NCBI GenBank assembly: GCA_947454695.1
Contig: CANGMW010000183.1
Location: 1 to 5,441, forward strand
DNA: 5,441 bases
Source of the DNA: Comamonadaceae bacterium
GTDB lineage: Bacteria; Pseudomonadota; Gammaproteobacteria; Burkholderiales; Burkholderiaceae_C
Direction: 5' to 3'
The notes under the pieces: model-generated
The model's database searches: none
What the model was told of the DNA's origin: nothing
Seen by the model: only the letters and a program-made list of their open reading frames with translations
Program-made: the position numbers and the translations under genes
Part shown: positions 4,915-5,441 of the stretch, piece after piece
Layout of the letters: the number at the start of each line of letters is the position of its first letter
How positions within the stretch are numbered: position 1 is the stretch's first letter

Positions 4915-5441
4915 ATGCAAGTTAGCCGCATTCGATTAACTTCTGGTCGTGCAACAGCCCTCAGGTGCCCCCCTGGTAAACACCAGGCGTTTCTCTGGGA
5001 CACTGAAACACCATCGCTAGCATTGCGTGCGACACCTACAGGTCGGAAAACCTACGTTTTCGAGTCACGCCTGCATGGCAAAACTATCCGCATAACAATT
5101 GGCACCCTGACAGATTGGCCAATAGAGCAAGCCCGACTAAAGGCCCAAAGCTTGAAAATGTTGATCGACAGCGGCACCGACCCGAGAGAGATAGAGCGAG
5201 ACAAACAGGCTGCCGCCGAAGAAAAGAAGTTAACCGCCAAGGCTAAAGCTGTAGCTGCGAGGGTAGCGGCTATAACAGTAGGGGAAGTCTGGGCAGACTA
5301 CTTATCAAAACGTCGTCAATTTTGGGGTGAACTTCACTACCGTGACCATTTAGACAAAGCGAAAGCAGGCGGCTTACCATCTGGCCGTCGTGGTGACAGA
5401 AAGAAGTTGACCCAAGCTGGTCCACTTGCGGCATTGATGCC
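4915..5441 (+). CDS. Tyrosine recombinase/integrase, N-terminal part (runs off the right edge)
   Basis: The 175 visible codons start at ATG 4915, the first start after an in-frame TAG at 4903, and have no stop before the right edge. Residues about 20-95 resemble the Arm DNA-binding (DUF4102) domain: FLWDTETPSLALRATPTGRK (26-45), the basic strand RLHGKTIRITIGTL (52-65), then IEQARLKAQSLKMLIDSGTD (70-89). A charged linker covers about 91-118. ITVGEVWADYL (120-130) opens the SAM-like core-binding domain; QFWGELHYRDHL (135-146) and AGPLAALM (168-175) are familiar from betaproteobacterial integrases. The catalytic R-H-R-Y residues lie beyond the window; such proteins are commonly about 400 residues. 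It reads away from the tRNA-His fragment and should catalyse the element's integration and excision. No Shine-Dalgarno precedes the ATG. Codons such as ATA, AGA and CTA are commoner than in the genes to the left, which fits a mobile origin. Confidence 0.88.
   Translation, partial: MQVSRIRLTSGRATALRCPPGKHQAFLWDTETPSLALRATPTGRKTYVFESRLHGKTIRITIGTLTDWPIEQARLKAQSLKMLIDSGTDPREIERDKQAAAEEKKLTAKAKAVAARVAAITVGEVWADYLSKRRQFWGELHYRDHLDKAKAGGLPSGRRGDRKKLTQAGPLAALM

Noticed and set aside
5052..5240. Minus-strand frame of 62 codons at the right end
   Set aside because: It is the antisense shadow of the integrase Arm domain and has no ribosome-binding site or recognisable content.

Overview
The window looks like a chromosomal stretch of a betaproteobacterium, probably Burkholderiales/Comamonadaceae (Limnohabitans, Rhodoferax or Polaromonas type). 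This rests on protein flavour, the GC-rich codon use of the left 4.6 kb, and the surE-pcm-nlpD block. The right-hand 0.7 kb has a different character. It is the edge of an integrated element, joined to the chromosome inside a tRNA-His gene.

Layout. Positions 1-3499 hold five minus-strand genes, read right to left: surE (survival nucleotidase), pcm (protein repair methyltransferase), nlpD (lipoprotein with LysM and a degenerate LytM domain), a PolB-type 3'-5' exonuclease, and the N-terminal 77 codons of rlmD (23S rRNA methyltransferase), which runs off the left edge. surE/pcm and pcm/nlpD each overlap by ATGA, so the three are probably translationally coupled. The remaining gaps are 16 and 32 bases, so all five may form one operon from a promoter at about 3521-3549. 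The stress sigma gene rpoS, which commonly follows nlpD in gamma- and many betaproteobacteria, is absent; the exonuclease takes its place.

Positions 3500-3649 are a divergent intergenic region. A plus-strand gene for a zinc-free MDR-family NAD(P)H:quinone oxidoreductase follows at 3650-4624. A symmetric, probably bidirectional hairpin terminator lies at 4664-4696.

Positions 4703-4752 are the 3' part of a minus-strand tRNA-His (anticodon GTG): anticodon arm, variable loop, T arm, 3' acceptor strand and CCA. The D arm and 5' acceptor strand are missing, replaced by AT-rich foreign DNA. From 4915 to the right edge runs the N-terminal part of a tyrosine integrase (Arm/DUF4102 type), reading away from the tRNA remnant. 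Between them lie a sigma70-like promoter, a perfect 16-bp palindrome, a looser inverted repeat, and three copies of a TTGCYTACA motif, two in tandem at 11-bp spacing. This is the layout expected of an attachment site plus an integrase control region. The element's cargo lies to the right of the window, so its type (prophage, ICE or genomic island) cannot be told here.
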